Shown: in pieces, positions 35,328-43,095 of the stretch
Numbering within the stretch: position 1 is the first letter of the stretch
How the letters are laid out: each line of letters starts with the position of its first letter
Assembly (NCBI RefSeq): GCF_009910365.1
Contig: NZ_CP036423.1
Coordinates: forward strand, 186,001-250,000
Source: Aequoribacter fuscus
GTDB lineage: Bacteria; Pseudomonadota; Gammaproteobacteria; Pseudomonadales; Halieaceae
DNA: 64,000 nucleotides
Direction: 5' to 3'
The notes under the pieces: model-generated
Databases searched by the model: none
What the model was told of the DNA's origin: nothing
The model's input: the letters and a program-made list of their open reading frames with translations, nothing else
Program-made: the position numbers and the translations under genes

Positions 35328-35999
35328 TTAGTACTTAGCCGATAAAAATTGCAGTAATTGTTCGCCAATACCGTCGCAGGCTGTGCCTTGTACTGGGGCG
35401 ATGATAGGGATGGGGACTACGACAGCGGGCATATACGACTGACCGCTGGTGCTGGTATTGATGCGTCCTACCTCTGCCTGATTGCTAAAATCCCAGATTA
35501 CCGCTTCGTAGTTCGACTCGTCGCTCCAAGTACCGAAGCCAAAACAGCCTGCGCCGGTGGGCCCCACCCCGCAGGTCATAGAGCCAGAGGCATCGGTGCG
35601 CTCGGTGTTGCCGTCAATCCAAATCATGTACTGCGTGTCCAGCGCTTGGATTTTGCTGGCGACGGCGGGTTGGGCGAGTAACTCGCGGATAGCACCGGGG
35701 TGCATGGGGGCCGTTCTGGGTTCAAACCAAGGGTAGAGCGCGTCTAAAAATTGGGCTTCGTCAACAATATCGATGGTGTCGTCTTTGCCCTGAATATGAT
35801 TTCGAACGCATTGCACAAAATCGCGCTCAGTGTCGTAGTTGCTGGCATGGCGACGGCCCAGCAGCACAACTGATGATGCACCAACCCCTGCCTCTGGGGG
35901 GTTATAGGTCATTTCATCGATCTTGGCTGTGACGCAACCTTGCAGTACGAACATCACCGCCGTCAGGGACATGACTTGGATGAGCTTGGAGGTGTTCAT
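35328..35999 (-). CDS. Lipoprotein of unknown function
   Basis: 223 residues. A lipobox (VLQGC) gives lipidation at about residue 22. No family is recognised. The middle contains YNPPEAGVGASSVVLLGRR, acidic segments and several Cys (GSMTCGVGPTGAGCFG), and the C-terminus carries hydrophobic VVVPIPIIAPV. The ATG at 35999 overlaps the upstream stop as ATGA. Position in the operon suggests an envelope component of the ExbB/vWA machine. Confidence 0.65.
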   Translation of the reverse strand: MNTSKLIQVMSLTAVMFVLQGCVTAKIDEMTYNPPEAGVGASSVVLLGRRHASNYDTERDFVQCVRNHIQGKDDTIDIVDEAQFLDALYPWFEPRTAPMHPGAIRELLAQPAVASKIQALDTQYMIWIDGNTERTDASGSMTCGVGPTGAGCFGFGTWSDESNYEAVIWDFSNQAEVGRINTSTSGQSYMPAVVVPIPIIAPVQGTACDGIGEQLLQFLSAKY

Positions 36000-36670
36000 G
36001 GTGTATCCTCCCGAGAAGACGTTTCGTCGGTGGCTCGCTCTAACCATTCGCTTACGGCTGGAACTTTCGGGAAATTCACCGCAAAATTGGCGCCGGCATC
36101 GCGCAGCGCAACAATGGCTGCCGCACCGACGGCCTCTTGATTGCTTTGCATAAAAGCTTCGGGGGTCTTGCCGTACGCGGTCATCGACCATTCGGCAAGC
36201 GAGTCGCCCGTATGATCGGTCAAGGCGATGTCATACTTCAGCCACAGCTCGAACACTTTAGTATTGGTGTGTGCCGGGATTGCATATTGCAAGTCACTGA
36301 TGGTGGGTATTAATACGGATTGGACCTCGGTATTGGGTGTCTCGGTCGATGGTGCCTCTTTTAAGTAAACGACCTTTTGGAACATGGCGTTTAGAATGGT
36401 TTGCCACAGACTCATTTGTGCAGCACCCGTCTCGACCACCCAGCCTCGCTCGGTCTCCGCCTCGGGTTCATCAACAAAGGTGTGCGTTTTGAACTCTTCG
36501 CTGAAGTAAACCCCTAACGTTATCGGGATAGGGTCAAGCGCGGGCTGTGGGAACTGGCTGTCGACAATGACTTGGTTGGCACCGCAGGCCGACAGAAACA
36601 ATAAGCATAACGCTAGAGCTGCCGCTCTGAGCGATGAATCTTGCTTATCGATAGTCGTTAAGCCCAACAA
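35996..36670 (-). CDS. Lipoprotein, ABC-auxiliary or LptE-like in appearance
   Basis: About 224 residues with lipobox LLFLSAC near residue 29. Start is TTG at 36670, supported by a perfect GGAGG five bases before it inside the end of the vWA gene. The mature part has alternating strands (PITLGVYFSEEF, VQSVLIPTISDLQYAI, VFELWLKYDIALTD) reminiscent of small outer-membrane assembly lipoproteins. No family is confidently recognised. It overlaps the upstream gene by 26 bases and the downstream gene by four. Confidence 0.6.
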   Translation of the reverse strand: MLGLTTIDKQDSSLRAAALALCLLFLSACGANQVIVDSQFPQPALDPIPITLGVYFSEEFKTHTFVDEPEAETERGWVVETGAAQMSLWQTILNAMFQKVVYLKEAPSTETPNTEVQSVLIPTISDLQYAIPAHTNTKVFELWLKYDIALTDHTGDSLAEWSMTAYGKTPEAFMQSNQEAVGAAAIVALRDAGANFAVNFPKVPAVSEWLERATDETSSREDTP

Positions 36671-37643
36671 ATGTGCCTCCGTTTCGGTAGGTCAGTTCAC
36701 GCATGAGCGTGGCAAACCGTATGCCCGTTACGTTAGTGTATGCATCTGGCGAGAATTGTACAGGGAAGCCGATGGCGTGAATGCGAACCTTACGCGAGCC
36801 ATCCGCTGCCTCGGCATTGATCGCGTCTACGGTATCAACTACCGAGGCGATTGAGTCCCCAGAAAACTCATCACCTAATACGTATACGCTAATCTTTTTT
36901 TGTGGATCATAAAAGCCCCGAATGGCTTGTGTTATCCCTTCTACCGGACTTGAGTTACTGAACGGATTCCAAGTGCGCAGGTTATCTAGGATGATTTTCC
37001 GCCGCCCTGGGGTATCGGGAATCCATTCGCCGCGGTATCGAGAAAATAAGTAGTTGCCCATGTCATTCATGACTTGAATGCCCTTTACCTCGGGGTAGAT
37101 GCTTAATGTAGCCTCCATTTCTTGCAGCATCCGTGGCCAAGCGTAAGAAAACATCGAGCCCGAGGTATCGATGACAAAAATGATGTATTCGCTGTCGACC
37201 GGTATGCCTGCAATGAGATTATTCTTGGCTTGATACTGTAAACCCAACAGGCGCTGCATCTCTTCGGTGAGGCGTTGTTTGGCTTCGGCGAGTTGCTCAA
37301 CGATAATGCTGTCGCCTGTACTCGCAACCTGCTCTTCCTCGAATCGACTGCGCAAGGCAGCAAGTTGACCGGATAAGCGAGCGATGCGCTCTTTGTACTC
37401 TGACAATTGTTCTTGCTTGGCGTTTAAATCACGATTGAATATTGCGGTTTCACCACGCAATTCGAACAGCTGTTTTTGTAGGGCGGCAATACGTCCCTCT
37501 AGATTGACGGTGCTTTGCTCAAGAATTTGGGGCTGTACCGTCTTGGTAATCATCAGCAACAAAATCACAGCGCCAAAACCGCAGCAGATCACATCCAAAA
37601 ACGATAAAGAAAACCCTTCTGCCTCGCGGCGTTGTCGTCTCAT
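36645..37643 (-). CDS. vWA-domain protein with ExbD-like membrane anchor (second copy)
   Basis: About 332 residues. The N-terminus RRQRREAEGFSLSFLDV begins an ExbD-like anchor, with Asp17 at the membrane face and CGFGAVILLLMI in the helix. A coiled coil follows at about residues 45-120, then a von Willebrand A domain. MIDAS residues are DTSGSM, a Ser in SSPVEG and the Asp in VLGDEF. The ATG at 37643 makes a TAATG overlap with the upstream paralogue, better than the TTG at 37652. It binds a divalent ion and probably a protein ligand in the periplasm. Confidence 0.85.
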   Translation of the reverse strand: MRRQRREAEGFSLSFLDVICCGFGAVILLLMITKTVQPQILEQSTVNLEGRIAALQKQLFELRGETAIFNRDLNAKQEQLSEYKERIARLSGQLAALRSRFEEEQVASTGDSIIVEQLAEAKQRLTEEMQRLLGLQYQAKNNLIAGIPVDSEYIIFVIDTSGSMFSYAWPRMLQEMEATLSIYPEVKGIQVMNDMGNYLFSRYRGEWIPDTPGRRKIILDNLRTWNPFSNSSPVEGITQAIRGFYDPQKKISVYVLGDEFSGDSIASVVDTVDAINAEAADGSRKVRIHAIGFPVQFSPDAYTNVTGIRFATLMRELTYRNGGTFVGLNDYR

Positions 37644-38734
37644 TATGGCCAATCCTTTGATGGGCTGATAAAAGACCCCTGAGTGCCCAAGGCCAACTGC
37701 CAGTAGTAAGCCGCGGCCATTGGGTCACCCTCCATGGGTGCCAAAATGGTGTTTATCGGCACACCCTTGGGTAGCTTTTTGACCGCCTCTCGAAACAGTT
37801 TTTCTCGGTCGGCTCCAGAGATGGTGGCCCCCTTGGGTTTTTTGTCGCCTTGCGTGGGTAAGCCGTCGGTAATAATAAAAATATTGTCAGGGCGCAGGGG
37901 TAGTTTATCCATGGCGTCAAAGGCCGCGTGTAAGCTACTGCCCCCGCTGGGTAAGAGTTTTGTCACCGCGTCACCGACGGCTTCTAATTGACTGCGGTTT
38001 GAGACATCAAGCCACTGGCCCTCGGTTTCAGGGAGGGCGGCCTTTGCCTCGGTGTTAAAGTACACCACTTGGTATTGAGAGGATGGTGGTAACTGAGCGG
38101 TCAGCCAGCGCACTGTATTGGTTGCGCGACGCCATTTGGGCGCTTGCGCTTGGACTTGTTCTGACATGTTGCGTAAGCGGATAATGTTGACGATGCGATG
38201 GTCTAGCATGCTGGCAGAAGCGTCGAGCAGAATCAGAATCCGTCGTCCACCCAAATTCATACCCGTTAAATACTGGCGATTTCCATCGCCAACGTAGTCA
38301 CGAGCACTTTTGCCCGCGTTCTTCTCTGCCGTGGCACGCAGTCGTTCAACTTCAGATTCCAGTTGGCTCAACTCGCCTTTGAGGGTATCGATGATTGACT
38401 CCTTGCTGGCGCCATCTTCATCAAGGGCTGTTAACAGGGCGTTGATGTCATCGATTTCTTTGCGAATTCGATCAGCACGACCCTCGGCGGTCACTACGTC
38501 TAAGCTCACCGTGTCGAGCGTATTTTTGAGTTTGACCAGGCCCGCTTGTCCTTCGCGGATATCTTCCTCTAACAGGCTGACTTCTGATAGCAGATCCGCA
38601 TTAATCGCGTCTGCTTCTTGCTCGATGGCATGATCAATAATTAAAAACACTAGGACAACTGCGCCAAAGCCGCACGACATAATGTCTAAGAAACTTAGGT
38701 TAAAGGTGGTAAAACGGCGCCGTGCTCTGGCCAT
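37643..38734 (-). CDS. vWA-domain protein with ExbD-like membrane anchor (first copy)
   Basis: 363 residues. N-terminal basic stretch, then FNLSFLDIMSCGFGAVVLVF, an ExbD-like anchor with Asp17 at the same place as in the downstream paralogue. A long coiled coil (about residues 40-135) precedes a vWA domain with LLDASASM, a Ser in GGSSLHAA and IFIITDGLP. The T of canonical MIDAS is replaced by Ser. The anchor plus a neighbouring ExbB-like gene suggests an ExbB-ExbD-type motor with vWA domains in place of the ExbD periplasmic domain. It starts three bases after the Hsp70-like gene. Confidence 0.87.
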   Translation of the reverse strand: MARARRRFTTFNLSFLDIMSCGFGAVVLVFLIIDHAIEQEADAINADLLSEVSLLEEDIREGQAGLVKLKNTLDTVSLDVVTAEGRADRIRKEIDDINALLTALDEDGASKESIIDTLKGELSQLESEVERLRATAEKNAGKSARDYVGDGNRQYLTGMNLGGRRILILLDASASMLDHRIVNIIRLRNMSEQVQAQAPKWRRATNTVRWLTAQLPPSSQYQVVYFNTEAKAALPETEGQWLDVSNRSQLEAVGDAVTKLLPSGGSSLHAAFDAMDKLPLRPDNIFIITDGLPTQGDKKPKGATISGADREKLFREAVKKLPKGVPINTILAPMEGDPMAAAYYWQLALGTQGSFISPSKDWP

Positions 38735-38737
38735 TGC

Positions 38738-39961
38738 CTACCCGCTGATCTCGATCAGAGTCATGACCGACCCATTAATATTGATGGTGTCACCCGGTGT
38801 GAGTTTTTGTTGCCTGCTCACCAAGCGGCCGTTCACCGTAATTAACTCCGGTGCATTGCTGCTGAGAGTTAGGGCCCAGCCATCCAACGAGGCGCTGGGG
38901 GCCTTGTGTTTGAGCCACTGTTTTAGAGGTATGGCTTTGTAGTTCGACAAGCCAAAAGGCAGGGTCTGGACAGTATCTGAATTTGTGACCTGAGCTCGGT
39001 CTTCTTGTGGCTCACAGGGCAGTGTATCGATTAGGGTAAATGCGTCGCTGTTTGGCGTGAGTTCAACCCACGTCGTAAGCTGGTCAAATAAAATGCGTGA
39101 ATCCACTGTTTCGGTTGTCCAAGTGGTTGGACAAAAGTGACTCACCTTAAAGTTATGGTCTTCGATGAGGCATTGCGCCTGGGCGGGCCCAAAACGAGTG
39201 ATGGCGTCAATAATGGGTTGGTAGGCAGGGCGAAGCTGGTCATGATCTAAAGCGACGGTATGCCCTTGGCAGTGAAAATAATACTCGGCCTCGAAAGTCG
39301 GGTTTGCAGCGAGCAATGTATCGATTTGATCTGCGAGGTCTTGCTCGTCTTTGCCCGAGCGTAAGGCGTCAAATCGAGCTTGATCGATAAACACAGAATT
39401 AATGACCTGTAGCAGACGGTCGCGCAATGCAAATAAACCCTGTCCAGCGACTGTCGTTGTGCGTTTCACCGTCAGTTCGCGGTCAACGATATGCAGCTCA
39501 GTAGCTGCCAATTGGTGTAGTTGGAGCTCGAGGTGTAAAACTCTTGGCGCTTTTGCTTGAGAGTAGCTAATGCCAATACTTCGGTGAATCAGGCGCACAG
39601 GTTCGAGTGTCGTCGCTCGCAAAATGCCCAATATCAAACTGAGTTGCTCGTCGCTGTAGTGACCTGGTACGGCAATCAAAGTCTCGGCGACATGGCCTTG
39701 AGTAATCTGGTCGATTTGTGCGTGAACCAGGTCGGCGTTGTGGCGTGCGTGCCCCAAGGGTGGTGTCAAGGGTTCTAGCGCGGGTTGCATCCAGTAGCGG
39801 TGCAGCATATCGGTTGGGCAGCGCTTGAGTTTTGGCCTCGCGGACTCGCCAAAGGTGTAGTTGCTGCCGTCCCAGTAGGCAATTCCGGGGTGAAAGTCTT
39901 GCTCTTCGCTCGTGCCAAAGCCCAGCTTGCAATCGTTGATGTCGAGTAGGTGTAAGGTCAT
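38738..39961 (-). CDS. Degenerate Hsp70/actin-fold protein with FHA-like C-terminus
   Basis: 407 residues, cytoplasmic. The order of segments follows an Hsp70 nucleotide-binding domain: LLDINDCKLGFG, FGESARP, TLIAVPGHYSDEQLSLIL, RLIHRSIGISYS, then VLHLELQLHQLAATEL. The phosphate-loop motifs are eroded, so ATP hydrolysis is doubtful. The last ~60 residues (TVNGRLVSRQQKLTPGDTI, LIEI) look like an FHA-type domain that would read phospho-threonine or act as a scaffold. The assignment rests on pattern only. It lies two bases after the ExbB gene. Confidence 0.6.
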   Translation of the reverse strand: MTLHLLDINDCKLGFGTSEEQDFHPGIAYWDGSNYTFGESARPKLKRCPTDMLHRYWMQPALEPLTPPLGHARHNADLVHAQIDQITQGHVAETLIAVPGHYSDEQLSLILGILRATTLEPVRLIHRSIGISYSQAKAPRVLHLELQLHQLAATELHIVDRELTVKRTTTVAGQGLFALRDRLLQVINSVFIDQARFDALRSGKDEQDLADQIDTLLAANPTFEAEYYFHCQGHTVALDHDQLRPAYQPIIDAITRFGPAQAQCLIEDHNFKVSHFCPTTWTTETVDSRILFDQLTTWVELTPNSDAFTLIDTLPCEPQEDRAQVTNSDTVQTLPFGLSNYKAIPLKQWLKHKAPSASLDGWALTLSSNAPELITVNGRLVSRQQKLTPGDTININGSVMTLIEISG

Positions 39962-39963
39962 AG

Positions 39964-40761
39964 TTAGGGCGTTACCAAAAATCGAAGCAGGCTTTTATCG
40001 GTGTAGCGCTGACACTCGAGTACCAGGCGTTCTTGCGAGTGCTGTAACTGATGCAAACAGAACATAATGATAATGCTCAATACGAGGGCGACAAACGTAC
40101 TGTTAAATGCCACGCCAAGACTCACTGTGACGCCAGAGATGTCACCTTCAACGGCTTTGTAAGCTTGTCCCAAAGCATCACCGATGCCGCGCACAGTGCC
40201 AATAAAGCCGATTGAGGGAATCGCCCAAGCAATGTAGCGAACCATCGATAACTCTGAGTCTAAGCGGTCGGCCTCTGTTTCACATTGCTCGCGCACGGTG
40301 TCTGCAACAGCGGGAATGCTGGCGGTTGTGGCGTAGCGTTGTAAGGCCGCGGCTAGGGTTCTGGCGACCAAATAATCTTGTTGCTCTTCGGGCAGGGCCT
40401 CCAAGGGGCGGCTGTAGGCGCGAGCGTCACTGGGCAATACACTGGTGCCTTCTGGGATCGCAATCAAACCTTTCTGGGTCAGAGCGCGCTCCGCAAGATT
40501 GCGTTTCAGTTTGAACCCCATGATCGCTAGGGCCCACAACAGCAAAATAAAGCACGCTTCCTGCTCATAATCGCGGATGACGACATACAGACTGCGTGTG
40601 GGTGTGAAGTCGCCGCTGGCGGCCTGCAGCGCGGCTTGTGCCGCTAAGTGGGCATCGGCATTAGGCCTGACCAAACCCACGTAGACCCCGTGCACGAGAA
40701 TGACGGCGATCAAAAGAGATACTAGTTGGAACAAAAATTCATTGCGAGTAAACCAATGCAT
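39964..40761 (-). CDS. MotA/TolQ/ExbB-family proton channel protein
   Basis: 265 residues with a long N-terminal helix (LVSLLIAVILVHGVYVGLV), another around residue 70-85, and the conserved pair of helices in the C-terminal part: AWAIPSIGFIGTVRGIGDAL and VSLGVAFNSTFVALVLSII. The GTVRG loop and TVSLGVAF match the proton-channel core of ExbB/TolQ. It should use the proton-motive force to drive conformational change in ExbD-type partners. No ordinary ExbD is present; the two vWA proteins have the matching anchors. AGGA site before the ATG. Confidence 0.87.
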   Translation of the reverse strand: MHWFTRNEFLFQLVSLLIAVILVHGVYVGLVRPNADAHLAAQAALQAASGDFTPTRSLYVVIRDYEQEACFILLLWALAIMGFKLKRNLAERALTQKGLIAIPEGTSVLPSDARAYSRPLEALPEEQQDYLVARTLAAALQRYATTASIPAVADTVREQCETEADRLDSELSMVRYIAWAIPSIGFIGTVRGIGDALGQAYKAVEGDISGVTVSLGVAFNSTFVALVLSIIIMFCLHQLQHSQERLVLECQRYTDKSLLRFLVTP

Positions 40762-40769
40762 GAGGTGTC

Positions 40770-41054
40770 CTATATGTCTACTGGGAACGAGACGGAAAAG
40801 TCTTCTGAAATCTGTTCGGAAGCTTCGTAGTCTAGTACGGTTTTTGTGCTGGGCGAAGACTGAGCCGGTTTGGGTGCGGCTTCCGCTTGCGATGGTGTGG
40901 GAGTTGTCGTTGCATCGCTGACAGCGGGCGCTTCAGTCTGGGGCGACGCCGATTCGGTTGTCTGCTGAGCGTCCGTCTGAGCAAGCGCCGTTGTGACGCC
41001 CAGAACAGTCGCCGTTAAACCGAAGACAAGCAAACTGTAGGTTTTATTCAGCAT
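40770..41054 (-). CDS. Small secreted low-complexity protein
   Basis: 94 residues: a signal peptide (SLLVFGLTATVLGVTTALAQ), a low-complexity middle rich in Thr, Pro, Ala and Gln, and a distinct C-terminal tail (LDYEASEQISEDFSVSFPVDI, quoted as DYEASEQISEDFSVSFPVDI). The orderly tail after a disordered linker looks like a docking peptide for a partner. No family is recognised. It overlaps the end of the PEGA-SUMF1 gene by 11 bases and precedes ExbB by eight. Confidence 0.6.
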   Translation of the reverse strand: MLNKTYSLLVFGLTATVLGVTTALAQTDAQQTTESASPQTEAPAVSDATTTPTPSQAEAAPKPAQSSPSTKTVLDYEASEQISEDFSVSFPVDI

Positions 41055-43095
41055 AACGCGCCACCCTGAACCCCACGTCGTCGCGACCTCGCGCGCCGTA
41101 ATCGCGGTAGCTTAACCGCAGCTCGGTCAACTTAGAAAGTGACCAGCTTGCACCTTTTATCACGTAGTTGTCGCCCACCTGTTTACCCAGTGGGTTGGTT
41201 TCTGTTTGTTCAGATGGCGTGCGAATTTCGTACACGTCATGTACCCACTCTGCCACGTTGCCCGCCAAGTCGAACAAGCCGTGAGGGCCGGGATTGAAGC
41301 TAGCTACCGGAGCGGTCGCCACGTAGCCGTCTTGGTAATTAGCGACAATGCGTCCGGTGACGTGGGCGCTGCTGGCATCCGCAAAGTTTTCCGTGTTATT
41401 GGCGGGAGGGAAGGTCTCGCCCCAAAGGAATCGACGTTCTCCGGCTTCGGTCACGCGGGTCACAAATTCCCACTCGGCTTCACTGGGGAGCCGGTAACCT
41501 GAAGCTTCCTGATTAAAACCGACAATAATTCCGTTTTGCTCTTTATAAAACAGGGGTAGACCCTCTCGACGGCTGAGCCAGTTGCAAAATTGCGCCGCTT
41601 GTTGCCAGCTGACCTTAACAGCCGGTTGGGTCTGTCGGTTTAGGGAGTTGCCCGCCGCGACTCCGGAATCATGGGATGATTCGAACAATCTAAATTGCGC
41701 ATTGGTGGTTTCCTGTTTGGCTATGTAAAACGCGCGCGTTAGCTGCACGCTTCGCTCTGTTTCGTTGGCGCGTCGGCCTGAGTCTCGTCGTGAGCTACCT
41801 ATAGTAAAGGCCCCCTTGCCGGCGGGGTCAATCAACACCATCTCTGCGCCTGTGGGGTCTTTGGCGATAGGTTGAAGTCGCGCTTTGCGGGCCGCCGCTT
41901 CAGTCATCAATGTTGCCGTAACCGTTTGTGCGATCCCATTCCGAGGCGTGATGACCGTGGAAAAAGGCTCGTATCCCGGCTTGCTGATAACGACCGTCTG
42001 CTCGACTTGTGGAAGATCAAGGGTGGTCGATCCCTGTCCTATTTTGCGACCGTTAGCCGTAATTGAGGCATCCGCAGGGCTAATAGCAAAGGTAACTCGG
42101 CCGAGCATTGGTTTCAGGTTAAACATTTCTTTCGCAGAGCCACCGGCCGCAAGTTTGCGTGTGAATTCCAGCGCCTGAAACCCCGGTTTTGTTAATGCGA
42201 TTGTGTGCTCTTGCCCCGGTTCAAGTGTTAACGAGACCGGTGTAAGGCCTTTGTAGCGACCATCGAGCATGACGGTAGCACCAATTGGGTCTGATTCGAT
42301 TTTGAATTGACCGTTGGCTTCATCGAGTACGATCTTTGGTAAACTCTGGTCGGCGCCAGCATCAACGTCTAGTGTTTGTGTTGTGGGTTGATAATGTTGT
42401 TTTTCTAAGCGCAGCTCATGTTGGCCCGCAAGAATGTCAGCCGTCAGAGGCGTGGCGCCAAGGCGGATATTGTTGAGGTAAACCTCGGCGTTCGCCGGTT
42501 CAGAGTGAATCGTAATAGTAGCCCAATTGGGATCTAAAGAGATGACGAACTCTTGCGTTATGCCTTTGCCCTCGACTTCAAGGCTTACGTTTTTAGCTTG
42601 ATAGCGGTCAGCTTGAACGAGTAACTCATAGGTGGCCGGTTCGAGCTCCAGCGTTGTTTCGGTGATTGTCTCGCCATTGAGTTGTGCTGTCGCGTTGGCC
42701 GGGCTCAGGTTGAGGGTGATTCTACCGGGGAGTGCTTTTAGCTCGACTTGGAGCTGTTGGCTCTCGTCTCGTGTCACCGTATAGGCAATTTCTGCGGCCT
42801 GAAATCCTGCAGCTGCGACTGAAATGGTGTATTCGCCAGGCAACAACAAGAACCGACCGCCAAAGTTTACCGAGAACCCGCCCTTAACGTCGACGTTGGC
42901 TTCATGGGTCTGATTCACGATAACCGTCAGACTTTTGGCGGCTAGCACAAACGCTAACGCTGCAAACAACCCGAGAGCCAGTAGGATCAACCCAACCTTC
43001 GCTGGCGAGAGCCCAATCGATCCGCCTGTCCCCTGAGTATTTTGCGTAACAGGTTGGAATTCGGTAGGTGTTAAATTGCGTTTAGATTGCGTCAT
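41044..43095 (-). CDS. Membrane-anchored PEGA-repeat / SUMF1 (FGE-sulfatase) domain protein
   Basis: 683 residues. Cytoplasmic N-terminus with TPTEFQPV, one membrane helix (about 30-52), then about five PEGA-type beta repeats (for example IHSEPANAEVYLNN, ESDPIGATVMLDGR, AISPADASITANGR) and a C-terminal SUMF1 domain (YRLPSEAEWEF, GNVAEWVHD, GFRVARY). The segment after KGAS lacks the cysteines of the formylglycine-generating enzyme, so it is probably a binding domain. Start overlaps the upstream stop by one base (TAATG). Confidence 0.9.
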   Translation of the reverse strand: MTQSKRNLTPTEFQPVTQNTQGTGGSIGLSPAKVGLILLALGLFAALAFVLAAKSLTVIVNQTHEANVDVKGGFSVNFGGRFLLLPGEYTISVAAAGFQAAEIAYTVTRDESQQLQVELKALPGRITLNLSPANATAQLNGETITETTLELEPATYELLVQADRYQAKNVSLEVEGKGITQEFVISLDPNWATITIHSEPANAEVYLNNIRLGATPLTADILAGQHELRLEKQHYQPTTQTLDVDAGADQSLPKIVLDEANGQFKIESDPIGATVMLDGRYKGLTPVSLTLEPGQEHTIALTKPGFQALEFTRKLAAGGSAKEMFNLKPMLGRVTFAISPADASITANGRKIGQGSTTLDLPQVEQTVVISKPGYEPFSTVITPRNGIAQTVTATLMTEAAARKARLQPIAKDPTGAEMVLIDPAGKGAFTIGSSRRDSGRRANETERSVQLTRAFYIAKQETTNAQFRLFESSHDSGVAAGNSLNRQTQPAVKVSWQQAAQFCNWLSRREGLPLFYKEQNGIIVGFNQEASGYRLPSEAEWEFVTRVTEAGERRFLWGETFPPANNTENFADASSAHVTGRIVANYQDGYVATAPVASFNPGPHGLFDLAGNVAEWVHDVYEIRTPSEQTETNPLGKQVGDNYVIKGASWSLSKLTELRLSYRDYGARGRDDVGFRVARYAE

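Noticed and set aside
35996-36191. 64-residue N-terminal extension of the lipoprotein
   Set aside because: It lies in the upstream gene, is arginine/cysteine-rich and precedes an internal signal peptide with an ATGA start.
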